Both the position numbers and the translations under genes were made by a program. 64,000 nucleotides of DNA from Cyclobacterium marinum DSM 745 (GTDB taxonomy: Bacteria > Bacteroidota > Bacteroidia > Cytophagales > Cyclobacteriaceae), in NCBI RefSeq assembly GCF_000222485.1, contig NC_015914.1, positions 6,120,001 through 6,184,000 of the forward strand. The letters are read 5' to 3'. Shown here one piece after another: positions 17,122-27,147 of this stretch. The stretch's first letter is position 1, and every line of letters starts with the position of its first letter. The notes below the pieces were generated by a model. The model did no database searches, was not told the DNA's origin, and was given only the letters and a program-made list of their open reading frames with translations.

Positions 17122-18834
17122 TTATTTTTTATAATTCAGGATTTGATTGTCTCCAAGAAGCGTCTCCCTCAATAAAGAATAATCCACATCCTGCACCGCA
17201 ACATCCTGGTCTATGGCTAAGAACGCTGCCGTAGCTGCAGATTGACCCAAAACCATAAAGACCGGTTCCATTCTAGCAGATCCAAATGCTACATGACTGG
17301 CACTTATACAAACCGGTACGAAAAGATTTTCCTTCTCCCCTTTTTTAGGTACAATTGACCGGTATGGAATGGGATAAGCTGTTAATCCTCTGGCTTCAAA
17401 ATTACCTTCATTCTGAACATAGCCATTGTGATCTACATAGCGTTGGACCATGTGAGAATCCATCCCATATGAACCCATACCTACGCCATCTTCTACCTGG
17501 GGGACCAAACCTTCACAATCTGCTTGAGTTATTACATAGTCACTCACCATTCTCCTGGCTTCTCTCACATACAGTTGTGGGGTCCATCCGTTTCTATCTT
17601 TGAACTCATCTTTTGTCATTCCCCATTTAGATACCACCTCTCTAACTTCCTTTGGAATTCTAGGATGATATGCCAAAGACCACATCAAACCCTGCTGGTA
17701 TTCCAGCTGCCTCTGGGCAAAAGCTTCTCTTTCTGCATAACTTGCTTCCGGATAATCGAAATTCTGACCAATAAAATCTGTTGAAAAACCTTTCTGATTG
17801 TTTGTATCTGTTTTTTTATTGGGCATTGGGGTATTGATCCAAGGAACCAAAGGATCACCATAATGGTACATCTCCTCAATTGGCCCATTAGCTGCCTCAT
17901 AATTTCTAAATAACAACTCAAACTCTAGTTCCTTATAGTTGTCTGGCTTTTTAAATGGTATCCTATTCTCAGGATGATTGGTTAAGGTCATCCGGTAGCA
18001 ATAGGCTTGAATACCTTTGTCAGCTGTCCCGTCGATTCCCGGCCCTCCTTCAATTATAAAAGGCAATAATCCACTGGAAGGATCACCCTTAACAATGTAT
18101 GGGTCAACTCCGGGTACAAAATTGTGGTGAATGGCATTTCTGGACACATTCCCTTTTAAAGTAAGGTTATATTTATTGGCCTGAACACCATTTAATGTTT
18201 CTCCATATTGACTATTCGCCTCTCTTCCAGTTGTATAACTCACTTCTGAAGCAGCCATTAAATCTCCTTCATAGGTAGCATCCATAAACATTTTACCGGA
18301 ATAAGTCTCTCCACTTTCCATGGTTATAGAAATAATTCTATTGTTGTGAGACCTTACACCACTTGGCCTATTCAGTCGTTTTCCTATCACCAGGGTAACT
18401 TCTTCTGCTGCCAACATTTCATGGTAAACTTTCATGGCTACGGAAGGTTCAAAAGTCCACATGGCATCTTCACCATCATTAGATCTTGTTTGGTTTGGTC
18501 TGGATAAATACTCCAATCGATCTTCATATTTCCATGTTTCGGGATCCTTGTAGTATTCCATTATATTTTGATAAAACTCTCTGGAAATACCCCCGATAAC
18601 ATCTTTGTTACCTATATCAGTTGCTCCTAAGCCACCTGTTGTCAAACCGCCTAAATGGTTTGAGGGCTCGATTAATATTACTGATTTACCCATTCGAGAC
18701 ATTTGAATGGCCGCTGCTACTCCTCCGGACGTACCCCCGTAAATAACCAGATCATAAGTAGGACTTTGGGCTTTCACCGTAAAAGTATTAGTCCCGAATA
18801 AAAGAAGTAACAAAACAGTAAATAGGTGTTTCAT
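17122..18834 (-). CDS. Exported FAD-dependent oxidoreductase, third paralogue
   Basis: A 570-residue protein with a Sec signal peptide ending near VKAQ (residues 1-23), so probably soluble in the periplasm. The FAD motif is LVIYGGTSGGVAAAIQMSRMG, then ILIEPSNHLGGLTTGGLGATD. Shared signatures are MDATYEGDLMAASEVSYTTGRE, GDPSSGLLPF, VREARRMVSDYVITQ, GSYGMDSHMVQRYVD and RMEPVFMVLGQSAATAAFLA. No C-terminal extra domain. It follows the upstream sulfatase by 85 bases. The differing anchors (this one free, the other two lipoproteins) suggest the three act at different sites or on different fragments, which is inference. Confidence 0.88.
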   Translation of the reverse strand: MKHLFTVLLLLLFGTNTFTVKAQSPTYDLVIYGGTSGGVAAAIQMSRMGKSVILIEPSNHLGGLTTGGLGATDIGNKDVIGGISREFYQNIMEYYKDPETWKYEDRLEYLSRPNQTRSNDGEDAMWTFEPSVAMKVYHEMLAAEEVTLVIGKRLNRPSGVRSHNNRIISITMESGETYSGKMFMDATYEGDLMAASEVSYTTGREANSQYGETLNGVQANKYNLTLKGNVSRNAIHHNFVPGVDPYIVKGDPSSGLLPFIIEGGPGIDGTADKGIQAYCYRMTLTNHPENRIPFKKPDNYKELEFELLFRNYEAANGPIEEMYHYGDPLVPWINTPMPNKKTDTNNQKGFSTDFIGQNFDYPEASYAEREAFAQRQLEYQQGLMWSLAYHPRIPKEVREVVSKWGMTKDEFKDRNGWTPQLYVREARRMVSDYVITQADCEGLVPQVEDGVGMGSYGMDSHMVQRYVDHNGYVQNEGNFEARGLTAYPIPYRSIVPKKGEKENLFVPVCISASHVAFGSARMEPVFMVLGQSAATAAFLAIDQDVAVQDVDYSLLRETLLGDNQILNYKK

Positions 18835-18919
18835 AATTTAAAATTTTTAATTGGTCATCAGAAAATGGTAATATTTTTATCTAAATTCTGAAATTTAAAA
18901 TCACTGGAATTCGAGCCTA

Positions 18920-20461
18920 TCACATGGCTGCTGATAAATGTTCATTCAACTGATTCAATAGTTTATCAGCCAATTCGGAGTTTTCTTCATATAAATTATT
19001 GGATTCCCCCGGGTCTTCTTCCAAATTATAAAGCTCTCCGGGAGATACAAAAGGATATTTCCCCAGCCCTATTACCTTCCATTTTCCCTGTCTGAAGGCG
19101 TAGGACTCCCCACTTCCTCTAACCACCACAGACTCCCTCTTTTCCATACCTTCACTCTCCCCATAAAAAGCAGGCAATAAATTATAACCATCCCTCGAAG
19201 CTCCTTCAGGTATCTTTTCACCCACTAAAGCGGCCAAAGAGGGTAAAACATCATTCAAGGCGATAAGTTGGTCGCTAACAAGCCCCTCAGGAAAATTACC
19301 TTTCCAGCTGGCAATTAAGGGAGTTCGAACACCTCCCTCATTAACCGACCATTTGGTTCCTTTATAAGGGTAATTCGGTTGATGAGCATCAGGATTTATC
19401 TCTTTATTCACATTGGAAGGACTATTTGAATGGGATTCCCCCTCTTGTCCAGCATGGGTAGTAATAAACTGTGAACCATTGTCACTTGCAAAAATGATGA
19501 GGGTATTCTCTTTCATGCCTAGCCTCTCTAGCTCTTGCAATAATTCCCCTATATAATAATCAAGTTCGAATACATAATCCCCATAGGGCCCTGCCTCTGT
19601 TTTACCCATAAACTCATCAGAAACAGCCAAAGGAATATGGGGTACATAGGGGGAGTAATAAAGAAAGAATGGTTTGTTTGCAGGTTCGCTTTTAAATTTC
19701 TGAAGGAAATTAATACTTTCCTTAGTAATAAGAGGTAGAAATCCTTCTAAAGGAATTTTCATAAGCTCTTTTTCCGGTGAGGTTGCCTCAGTAGTATACA
19801 AATCATGCTGAAGAGCACCCACAATTTGCTTGTCCTCAAAAAGCCAACATTCACTGGCACAACTGAAACCTAACCAGTGTTGGAAACCTCGATCCATGGG
19901 TCCATCAGTTAATGGTTGGTTGAAATCTATATTTGCACCATTCTGCTCATGGTGAAATTCCCCATAACCTACTGGAACTTCACCATCAATGGTAGGAAAA
20001 GTAGTACCCAAATGCCATTTTCCAAAGCCTACCGTCTGGTACCCTGCGTTTGCAAGCATTTGAGGCAATGTTAAAGTCTCCTCACTGATCATTGAGGGTT
20101 CATAATTTCTCATCACCCCACTTTTTTTCCAACTTCTCCAAGGATACTCACCAGTCATTAGAGCATACCTACTAGGGGAGCAGACAGAAACAGGGCAATA
20201 GGCTTCCGTGAACCGGACTCCTTCTTTTGCCAATTGATTCAAGTTGGGTGTAAGGGTTTTGGATTTTGAGTTGTATACTTCCAAATCACCATATCCCAAG
20301 TCGTCTGCAAAAATAAACAAGATATTGGGTAAATCTTTGCCAACTATTTCTTTATCCTGGGATTTGCATGCAGCCAATAGAAAAGTAATCACCAAAACCA
20401 AGCATCCTAATAACCTTGGTATTTTAAAAAATAATATTTGTTTCATTAATGTTTTCTTCAT
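18920..20461 (-). CDS. Sulfatase (type I), lipoprotein
   Basis: A 513-residue sulfatase with a lipoprotein signal (ITFLLAAC, Cys32). Metal-binding residues are in FIFADDLGYGDL (about 49-60). The sulfatase motif CSPSRYALMTGEYPWR has Cys94 for formylglycine. Further family segments are GFGKWHLGT, YYSPYVPHIP, IIFASDNGSQF and KWSVNEGGVRTPLIASWKG. The C-terminal subdomain ends near LNEHLSAAM without an added module, in contrast to the other sulfatase in this locus. It lies 436 bases downstream of SusD, so it may be read from its own promoter as well as from the locus promoter. Substrate class likely a sulfated polysaccharide; position specificity cannot be read from the sequence. Confidence 0.93.
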   Translation of the reverse strand: MKKTLMKQILFFKIPRLLGCLVLVITFLLAACKSQDKEIVGKDLPNILFIFADDLGYGDLEVYNSKSKTLTPNLNQLAKEGVRFTEAYCPVSVCSPSRYALMTGEYPWRSWKKSGVMRNYEPSMISEETLTLPQMLANAGYQTVGFGKWHLGTTFPTIDGEVPVGYGEFHHEQNGANIDFNQPLTDGPMDRGFQHWLGFSCASECWLFEDKQIVGALQHDLYTTEATSPEKELMKIPLEGFLPLITKESINFLQKFKSEPANKPFFLYYSPYVPHIPLAVSDEFMGKTEAGPYGDYVFELDYYIGELLQELERLGMKENTLIIFASDNGSQFITTHAGQEGESHSNSPSNVNKEINPDAHQPNYPYKGTKWSVNEGGVRTPLIASWKGNFPEGLVSDQLIALNDVLPSLAALVGEKIPEGASRDGYNLLPAFYGESEGMEKRESVVVRGSGESYAFRQGKWKVIGLGKYPFVSPGELYNLEEDPGESNNLYEENSELADKLLNQLNEHLSAAM

Positions 20462-20897
20462 TCGTTTAGCGTCTTCTCTTTCGTTTTTAATAATTGAGGA
20501 TTTTGCCCTGCCACTGTTATGGACTATTTATTTTCACTCACAAATAAAATTTGTGAGAAAATTATTTTCTAGGTCACTATTTTGTCTCTATTCGGACCAT
20601 CCAATGGTTCATTAAAATAACAAGTTTTTTGCAATTATAAATTAGGTTTAAATACTCTAATACTTTATAAATTCTTAACATAAATTTTGATTAGCTATGC
20701 TAATATTATGAATCAGGAGGTTTACCATCTTTCCCAAGAACTCAAAAATGTCAATATTTTCATAGCCATGCTGAAAAGAGAAACCACTAGTCAAATTTCT
20801 GTTCAAAAGAGAATTTCCTGCTCCAGGCAACTTGACCTGAAACAGGAAACTCAATTGTATTTTAAGTCATTTTTTTAATAGAAATAAGCTTTTAACA
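20462..20897. other. 436-base intergenic region between SusD and the first sulfatase
   Basis: AT-rich region inside the polysaccharide locus. A short frame at 20687-20878 with a TTG start has no protein-like features. I see no terminator-like hairpin on the minus strand. The length suggests a separate promoter for the sulfatase/oxidoreductase genes. Confidence 0.45.
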
Positions 20898-22577
20898 TCA
20901 ATAACCAGGATTCTGAGTCAAAGCGGTATTTGTCTCTAATTCTATTCTAGGAATTGGCCACAAATAATCTCTTTCCGGATTGAATGCTCTTGTTTCTACT
21001 ACCACCATTTCACTTGCATTGCTGATATTGTCATAGGATGGAGTGCCCATTTCATCTATCATAGGTGCAGAATTCAACCATCCACCTTCACCATACCTGT
21101 TTACTCTTCCTCTTACAGGACCCGGAATCACATCTTCTGCTATCCTCCATCTTCGGATGTCAAAATACCTGAAACCTTCCATTCCCAATTCATGCCTTCT
21201 TTCCTTTCTAACAATATTTCTTAACTCTCCCTGGGTTTTCCCGGCCTCTAGCAATGGCATTTGTACCGATTCCCTGGAGCGAATGGCATTGATTGCTTCA
21301 TATACAGATTCATCTAACTGATTTAATTCCACCTTTGCTTCCACATAGTTCAGCAAGACCTCACCTAGTCTGAAAATGGTTAGGTTTTGATCTGAGGATC
21401 CCACATCCGTAGGATAATTGGCCACATCGACATGCTTCCTATAAAGATAGCCTGTAAAGGATGCATAAGCATGTTGAGCTTCTATGTTAGGAACCCTTAT
21501 CATTTCATCTCCTCTAAATTCCCAAGTCATAGTACTGTCTCTATGCGTCTCATAGATCCAATTTACCAAACGGGATCCAGGTAAGACCAAGGTATGACCT
21601 AACCTAGGGTCTCTGTTCTCAAATGGACTATTGGGCTTGTAAAGAGGTGACTCATCAATCGGTAAACCATCAATACAGTGGTAAGTATCTACCATATCTT
21701 GAGGTGGTTTTTTATTTGAATGCCCTAAAGCCATTCTGGACCAAAAATTCCTTGGCATATTGTGAGTAGCTACTCCACGAAGATATTGAATCCTCATGAT
21801 CACCTCTGGGGAATTATCTCCAGCAAAGGTGAACATCCCCTGATAATCAGGATCAATTTGATAAGCTCCGGAGTCTATAAGCTCCTTGGCTGCAGAGGCC
21901 GACACTTCCCACCTTTCGTTCCATAATGCCACTCTAGATATCAATGCCAAAACGACCCCTTTGGTCACTCTTCCTTTATCGGAGGCATTCATGGGTAAAT
22001 AATTTTTTACCTCATCTAATTCTGAAAGCACAAAATCGATCACAGCTTCTTTTGAAGCCCTAGGGGTTTGTGAATCCTCCAATGTAAGCGTGCTTGTTAT
22101 CAAGGGTACATCTCCATATAGCTCCGCCAAATAGGAATAATAGAATGCCCTTAAAAATCTCGCTTCACCAACCAACCTATCATAGTCATCGGGATCCATT
22201 TTCTGCCTAAGCTCAATACTTTTAGAAGTAATATAATTCACTCTATTTATCCCTCTGTAGAAATGAGACCAAAAACCATTGGTAAAGCCATTATCAGCAT
22301 TTTGTTCTCCTCTTCCTAAGGCTTGAAGGGTACTCCCATTTCGATCCCATCCATCGTCTGAGGCAAAGTCGAAAGATAAAAACCAAGCGATTCCTGCAGG
22401 AAAATACCACAGTCTATTGTACACCCCAGTGACGGCCATTTCCAACTCAGTTTCATTGGCAAAGTAGGTTTCGCTTGAAGGAGAGTCCAAAGGTAACCGC
22501 TCCAAATATTCATCATCACATGCTGTGGTCAAAATCAAAGCAGGTATTAATATTGTGTATATTATTAATTTTTTCAT
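20898..22577 (-). CDS. RagB/SusD-family outer membrane glycan-binding lipoprotein
   Basis: A 559-residue SusD homologue, the surface lid of the SusC channel that binds glycan fragments. It has a lipoprotein signal (ALILTTAC) and the usual opening 'YLERLPLDSPSSETYFANETELE'-like segment. TPR-like helices are in the middle (FLRAFYYSYLAELYGDVPLI), and the C-terminal family segment is RRHELGMEGFRYFDIRRW, ending DYLWPIPRIELETN and NPGY. I chose the ATG at 22577 (MKKLIIYT) because the signal peptide begins there. It starts 13 bases after the SusC stop; a longer frame to 22604 would overlap SusC and has no family support. Paired with the SusC directly upstream. Confidence 0.95.
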   Translation of the reverse strand: MKKLIIYTILIPALILTTACDDEYLERLPLDSPSSETYFANETELEMAVTGVYNRLWYFPAGIAWFLSFDFASDDGWDRNGSTLQALGRGEQNADNGFTNGFWSHFYRGINRVNYITSKSIELRQKMDPDDYDRLVGEARFLRAFYYSYLAELYGDVPLITSTLTLEDSQTPRASKEAVIDFVLSELDEVKNYLPMNASDKGRVTKGVVLALISRVALWNERWEVSASAAKELIDSGAYQIDPDYQGMFTFAGDNSPEVIMRIQYLRGVATHNMPRNFWSRMALGHSNKKPPQDMVDTYHCIDGLPIDESPLYKPNSPFENRDPRLGHTLVLPGSRLVNWIYETHRDSTMTWEFRGDEMIRVPNIEAQHAYASFTGYLYRKHVDVANYPTDVGSSDQNLTIFRLGEVLLNYVEAKVELNQLDESVYEAINAIRSRESVQMPLLEAGKTQGELRNIVRKERRHELGMEGFRYFDIRRWRIAEDVIPGPVRGRVNRYGEGGWLNSAPMIDEMGTPSYDNISNASEMVVVETRAFNPERDYLWPIPRIELETNTALTQNPGY

Positions 22578-22590
22578 CAGTTTCAAGTGT

Positions 22591-25500
22591 TTAGAAATTA
22601 ACATTCAAACCCATCGTATAGGTAGCCATCTGGGGATACCAACCTCCATTACTAACCGGAGCTTCCGGATCATAACCTTCATAAAAATCATGTACCGTAA
22701 ACACATTCCTACCACTCAAATACATCCTTAGTCCTCTAATATTAAGCTTGGACAAGACTGTTTCTGAAAAAGTATAACCTACTTGAATATTCTGCCCCCT
22801 TAAATAAGCAGCGTTTCTCATCCAAAAACTTGAATTCTGCTCATTATTGGTTTGATTCCAGGCTAGCCTAGGATAAGCAGCATCAGTATTGGCGGGAGTC
22901 CAACGGTCCTTATGCTGTTCTTGTACTGTACCTCCTAGGTAGAATGGCATGATCCCTTGACCATACATGTAGCCATCAGCTTTTCCAACCCCTTGTAGAA
23001 ATACCGATAGGTCAAACCCTTTATAGTCTGCACTAACTCGAAGTCCAAAAGTATGTCTTGGTATGGGGCTGCCTATCACAGCAAGGTCACGGTCATTGAT
23101 CATACCGTCTTCATCAATGTCTTTGTATTTGATATCACCGGGAGCTATATTTCCAAATTGGTCCGCATGATTGTCTACTTCTTCTTGTGTTTGAAATAAG
23201 CCCTGATCAACATATCCAAAGAATGAACCAATAGAATAGCCCTCCCTGTTCACTGTCAAACCTGTATTCTCTATTCCTCTCATGTCTATGATTTCATTTC
23301 GGACATCGGAATAGTTTACCATGATGCTATAATTCAATTCCCCTACTTTGTTTCTGTAGTTTACCATTAAATCATAGCCCTTATTTAAGACCTCGCCTGC
23401 ATTTTGGAAAGGTGCACTTAGCCCAAGGGTCTGTGGGATATTTAAAGCCAAAAGAATATCCTTGGTTCTTCTGATATAATAATCTGCAGAAACATCTAGT
23501 TTACCCCAGAGATTAAAATCCAAGCCTATATCAGTGGTCTCTGTTGTTTCCCACTTTATGGAGGAATTGGCCATACTATTCAAGGCAGCCCCAGGAGAGT
23601 TTTCTCCATTAAAGGTATAATCCTGACTACCACCACCTAAGGACATAAAGGCAGCGAAAGGGTAAAGTCCAATATTTTGATTTCCTAATTGACCCCATGA
23701 AGCACGTAATTTTAATTGGTCAATTATGCCAGAATAAGGCTCCATAAAGCTTTCTTCAGACACTCTCCATCCAGCAGAAAATGAAGGAAAAACACCCGAC
23801 CTGTTCCCTTCAGCAAACCTAGAGGAGGCATCCCTCCGTACATTCCCTTCCAAAAGGTATCTTTCATCAAAATTATAGGTAACCCTACCGAAAACAGATT
23901 GTAAAGCCCAGTGAGAAGCGGCACCTCCTGTTCGCTCGTTTGCCCTGTTTCCTGCATTGATCTGTTCATATTGAGGCAAGGGAAACACTTCTCTATAAGC
24001 TGAAATCCATGCATTGGTTTGATCTTCCTGTTGATAGCCAGCCGTCACACCAATGGTGTGAACCTGATTAAAAGTTTTGTCATAAGTCACTATTGCTCGG
24101 AGGTTATTGTACCACTCTCTAGTATAGCTTTCTGACAATGAATTTCTTTGTGGCACAAAGTGCGTAGGAGTAACTCCGTCTCTGGCATAAGTTTGCGTGA
24201 TATTGGAGAAAACTTTGCTATGTGGGTTCCAGAACTTTGGGGCGTACATTACTTCAGCATTTAGCCCTTCGGAAATTTTGTAATTCAGTCGAAAGTTCAA
24301 GATGGCATCAAGGCTCTCATTCGTGTTTAGCCCTCCATCTTTAGCCCTTGCTAATGGGTGGTCTCCATTCCAGCCTTCACCATAGCGCCCGTTTGAGAGT
24401 ATTCCCACTTCATTGGATGGAATTCTTCTCATCCAGTGAAAAACATAACTTGTGCCACTGGAAGGTTGTTTTTGGAAAGCCCTTCGCAAAAAGATATCCG
24501 TAGAAAGTGTCAATCTTTCTGAAACGTTTATGTCTGAATTGAGCCTTAAATTAAAACGATTAAAGCTAGTATTTGGAATAATTCCTTCCTGATCCAGATA
24601 ACTTACAGAAGCAAATAACTTTGACTTCTCACTCCCTGCATTGATGCTTAAATTGTGATTTTGCATGAATGCAACATTGCTCATAGTAATCTCTTGCCAA
24701 TCGGTATCCGGATATTGGTCTGATGGCATCCCGGCTTTATAAGCTTCAATAAACTCATCTGTATATTGAGGATCATTACCTACATTGGTAAAAGCTTCAT
24801 TCGCCATTTCCATGTGATCAATTGCTCCAACAATTTCCGGAAGTTGAGTAGGTACCTGAAAACCGGCATACATATTATAATTTACCCTTACCCCTTCAAT
24901 GCCTCTTTTTGTAGTAATCAACACCACACCATTGGCTGCTCTCGCCCCATAAATGGCTGCAGAAGAAGCGTCCTTTAATATTGAAATACTTTCAATCTCA
25001 TTCGGGTCAACATTATTAAGGTTTGTTTCTATTCCATCCACCATCACTAGGGGATTAGAATCTCCAAGGGTCCCTACCCCACGAATCCGAATAGAACCTC
25101 CATCACTCCCGGGTTGCCCACTTCGCTGAGTTACTGTGACTCCCGGAGCGATGCCTTGCAAGGCCATAGACGTTTGCCCCACAGGTTGATTCACTATCTC
25201 TTTGGAGGTTATTGAGCTCACAGCCCCGGTCAAGTTTACTTTCTTTTGTGTGCCATAGCCTACCACAACTACCTCATCCAAAGAAGACAAGTCTTCAGTC
25301 ATGGTTACTTCAATTTCACTTCGGTTACCCACTGAAACAACTTGTTGTTGGTAACCAATAAATGAAAAGATCAACACTGCATTTTCCGGGACTTCAAATG
25401 AAAAATTACCATCAATATCGGTGGCTGTACCTATATTGGTTCCCTGAACCAAGACAGTAGCACCTGGAATCCCCTGTCCATTGCTATCCACAACTCTCCC

Positions 25501-25917
25501 TTTGATAGGACGTTCCTCAATCAAGATTTCAATATTGCCTCGATCATCCTTATAGTTTCCTTTGGCCACATAAATAGAATTGTCTACTTGCTTGAACCTT
25601 AAATCTGCAGCCAAGGCTATATCCACCAACAAATCATTTATTGATTGTCGTTTATTTTTTAAGTTTAAATTTGGGTTATTGTCTAAAATTTCTTCAGGAA
25701 GCACGAATTGATAATCAGTTGAATTTTCAACTTTTTGGAAAATCTCCCCCAACTCCCATTGAACTTTTTTAAGTTTAATATAGGACTTATCAATGGGCCT
25801 GATCTGAGCACTTATCTCATGAGCTGCCAAGGTTGTCATAAACAAACACTGTAACAACAAGCCATATAATAGGTTTTTGGATACCATTTTTATTAGGTAC
25901 AGTAGTTTTCTTTTCAT
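22591..25917 (-). CDS. SusC/RagA-family TonB-linked outer membrane transporter with STN signalling domain
   Basis: A 1,108-residue receptor. After a signal peptide (to about 37, HEISAQ), an STN domain (about 45-110) is followed by a carboxypeptidase-regulatory-like beta-sandwich (about 130-215: IKGRVVDSNGQGIPGATVLVQGT). Next come a TonB-box/plug start (DEVVVVGYGTQKKVNLTGAVSSI), the plug (SDGGSIRIRGVGTLGDSNPL, VLKDASSAAIYGARAANGVV) and a 22-strand barrel ending MATYTMGLNVNF. The STN domain means it can signal to the FecR gene located just upstream (26009-27001). With SusD it should import sulfated oligosaccharides in a TonB-dependent way. Length and domain order are normal. Confidence 0.97.
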   Translation of the reverse strand: MKRKLLYLIKMVSKNLLYGLLLQCLFMTTLAAHEISAQIRPIDKSYIKLKKVQWELGEIFQKVENSTDYQFVLPEEILDNNPNLNLKNKRQSINDLLVDIALAADLRFKQVDNSIYVAKGNYKDDRGNIEILIEERPIKGRVVDSNGQGIPGATVLVQGTNIGTATDIDGNFSFEVPENAVLIFSFIGYQQQVVSVGNRSEIEVTMTEDLSSLDEVVVVGYGTQKKVNLTGAVSSITSKEIVNQPVGQTSMALQGIAPGVTVTQRSGQPGSDGGSIRIRGVGTLGDSNPLVMVDGIETNLNNVDPNEIESISILKDASSAAIYGARAANGVVLITTKRGIEGVRVNYNMYAGFQVPTQLPEIVGAIDHMEMANEAFTNVGNDPQYTDEFIEAYKAGMPSDQYPDTDWQEITMSNVAFMQNHNLSINAGSEKSKLFASVSYLDQEGIIPNTSFNRFNLRLNSDINVSERLTLSTDIFLRRAFQKQPSSGTSYVFHWMRRIPSNEVGILSNGRYGEGWNGDHPLARAKDGGLNTNESLDAILNFRLNYKISEGLNAEVMYAPKFWNPHSKVFSNITQTYARDGVTPTHFVPQRNSLSESYTREWYNNLRAIVTYDKTFNQVHTIGVTAGYQQEDQTNAWISAYREVFPLPQYEQINAGNRANERTGGAASHWALQSVFGRVTYNFDERYLLEGNVRRDASSRFAEGNRSGVFPSFSAGWRVSEESFMEPYSGIIDQLKLRASWGQLGNQNIGLYPFAAFMSLGGGSQDYTFNGENSPGAALNSMANSSIKWETTETTDIGLDFNLWGKLDVSADYYIRRTKDILLALNIPQTLGLSAPFQNAGEVLNKGYDLMVNYRNKVGELNYSIMVNYSDVRNEIIDMRGIENTGLTVNREGYSIGSFFGYVDQGLFQTQEEVDNHADQFGNIAPGDIKYKDIDEDGMINDRDLAVIGSPIPRHTFGLRVSADYKGFDLSVFLQGVGKADGYMYGQGIMPFYLGGTVQEQHKDRWTPANTDAAYPRLAWNQTNNEQNSSFWMRNAAYLRGQNIQVGYTFSETVLSKLNIRGLRMYLSGRNVFTVHDFYEGYDPEAPVSNGGWYPQMATYTMGLNVNF

Positions 25918-26008
25918 AATTTTATATGATTTTAAAGGTTAAATTTTAAGATCTGCAGGGTAAATCATTTCATTTGGCGATGGGGGATTTGCCCTGCATA
26001 GGTTTATA

Positions 26009-27001
26009 TCATAGGCTGCTTTTTTTTATTAATACTCGATTATTATCTATTTCAAATTGAAATCCCATTGAAAAACCTAATCCGGTAAGTACATCGCTAA
26101 GGTTTTTATTACGGAAAGTCCCAATTACTCTTTTATTAACATTTAGGCCCGCTTCAATTTCTATATCCACACCATACCATTTGGCAAGATCTTCTAAGAT
26201 CTGTTTTAATTGAACCCTCTCAAAATGCAACATCCCCTCCTTCCATCCTATCACTTTTTCGATTTCAAAAGGTTTAATTTTGACCGTAGATAAGCTATCC
26301 TTTTCATCAAAAACCATCATTTGTCCGGGATTTAACTTTAGTTTATCACGACCAGTATCAATGGCTACTTTCCCTTCAGTAAGCGCCACTGCGTAAAACC
26401 CATCTCTAGCAATTGTATTGAAAGCAGTACCAAGTGCGGTGGTAGTCATTCGCTCTGTTTTTACTTGGAAAGGCCTTAAACTATCTTTGGCGATCTCAAA
26501 ATATCCTTCCCCTTTTAACTCCACAAGTCTATTTTTATCCCCAAAGCCAGCAGAAAAAATTACACTGGAATTGCCATTCAAAACTATGCTTGTGCCATCT
26601 GGAAGATTTAAGGTTAGCTTTTCTCCAATGCCGGTTTTCCGCTCAATTACCTTTTCAGTAAGGGTAAGGCTCGGCTCTTCAAACTCTAAGCCTATTTTTA
26701 AAAAAATAATGCTGCCGATTAAAAGAACTATACTTGCGGCAACCCTGAAAGTTTTGTCCCATGGAATTTCTTTTATTCGAGTAGAGCTTTTTGTAATTGA
26801 ATTACGAGCATGGATTTTTTGAAGAAGCTTGTTATAATCAGTCTGGTCTTCATCTCTTAAGGAACTGTTATCCCAAGTCTTTTTTATATGCTCCTCAAGA
26901 AACTTCCTGGCCTCGGGTTTTTCTAACCAAGCCAATACTTGTCTAGTTTCCTCAGGACTAGCCGTTTGATTTAAAAATTTAGTGATGATCTCTCTTTCCA
27001 A
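26009..27001 (-). CDS. FecR-family anti-sigma factor of the polysaccharide locus (TTG start)
   Basis: A 330-residue protein. The N-terminal cytoplasmic helices (about 1-75) include FLNQTASPEETRQVLAWLEKPE. A membrane helix lies at about 85-103, the FecR domain at about 120-225 (LTLNLPDGTSIVLNGNSSVIFS, VELKGEGYFEIAKD, TTALGTAFNTIA) and the DUF4974 domain at about 258-330 (LHFERVQLKQILEDLAKWYGVDIEI). The family start MEREIITKFLN is encoded with TTG at 27001. An in-frame stop lies about 33 bases upstream and there is no ATG in between, so TTG is the only reasonable start. A weak start would keep the anti-sigma level low. Sits between sigma gene and SusC. Confidence 0.93.
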   Translation of the reverse strand: MEREIITKFLNQTASPEETRQVLAWLEKPEARKFLEEHIKKTWDNSSLRDEDQTDYNKLLQKIHARNSITKSSTRIKEIPWDKTFRVAASIVLLIGSIIFLKIGLEFEEPSLTLTEKVIERKTGIGEKLTLNLPDGTSIVLNGNSSVIFSAGFGDKNRLVELKGEGYFEIAKDSLRPFQVKTERMTTTALGTAFNTIARDGFYAVALTEGKVAIDTGRDKLKLNPGQMMVFDEKDSLSTVKIKPFEIEKVIGWKEGMLHFERVQLKQILEDLAKWYGVDIEIEAGLNVNKRVIGTFRNKNLSDVLTGLGFSMGFQFEIDNNRVLIKKSSL

Positions 27002-27147
27002 TGGGTTTATTGTTCTTTTGTATATAAACCATCAAAGCTTATATTTACTTAAAGAAAAATTAAAAAAAACACAAAAAGTTAAAATATTAAGTCTACACCA
27101 AACGCATGCAATTAATATTTTGCAATATTACGAATCAAAATGTGCTA

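Noticed and set aside
20687..20878. Plus-strand frame in the gap between SusD and the sulfatase
   Set aside because: Needs a TTG start, lies antisense to a long transcribed locus, and shows no domain or conserved pattern.
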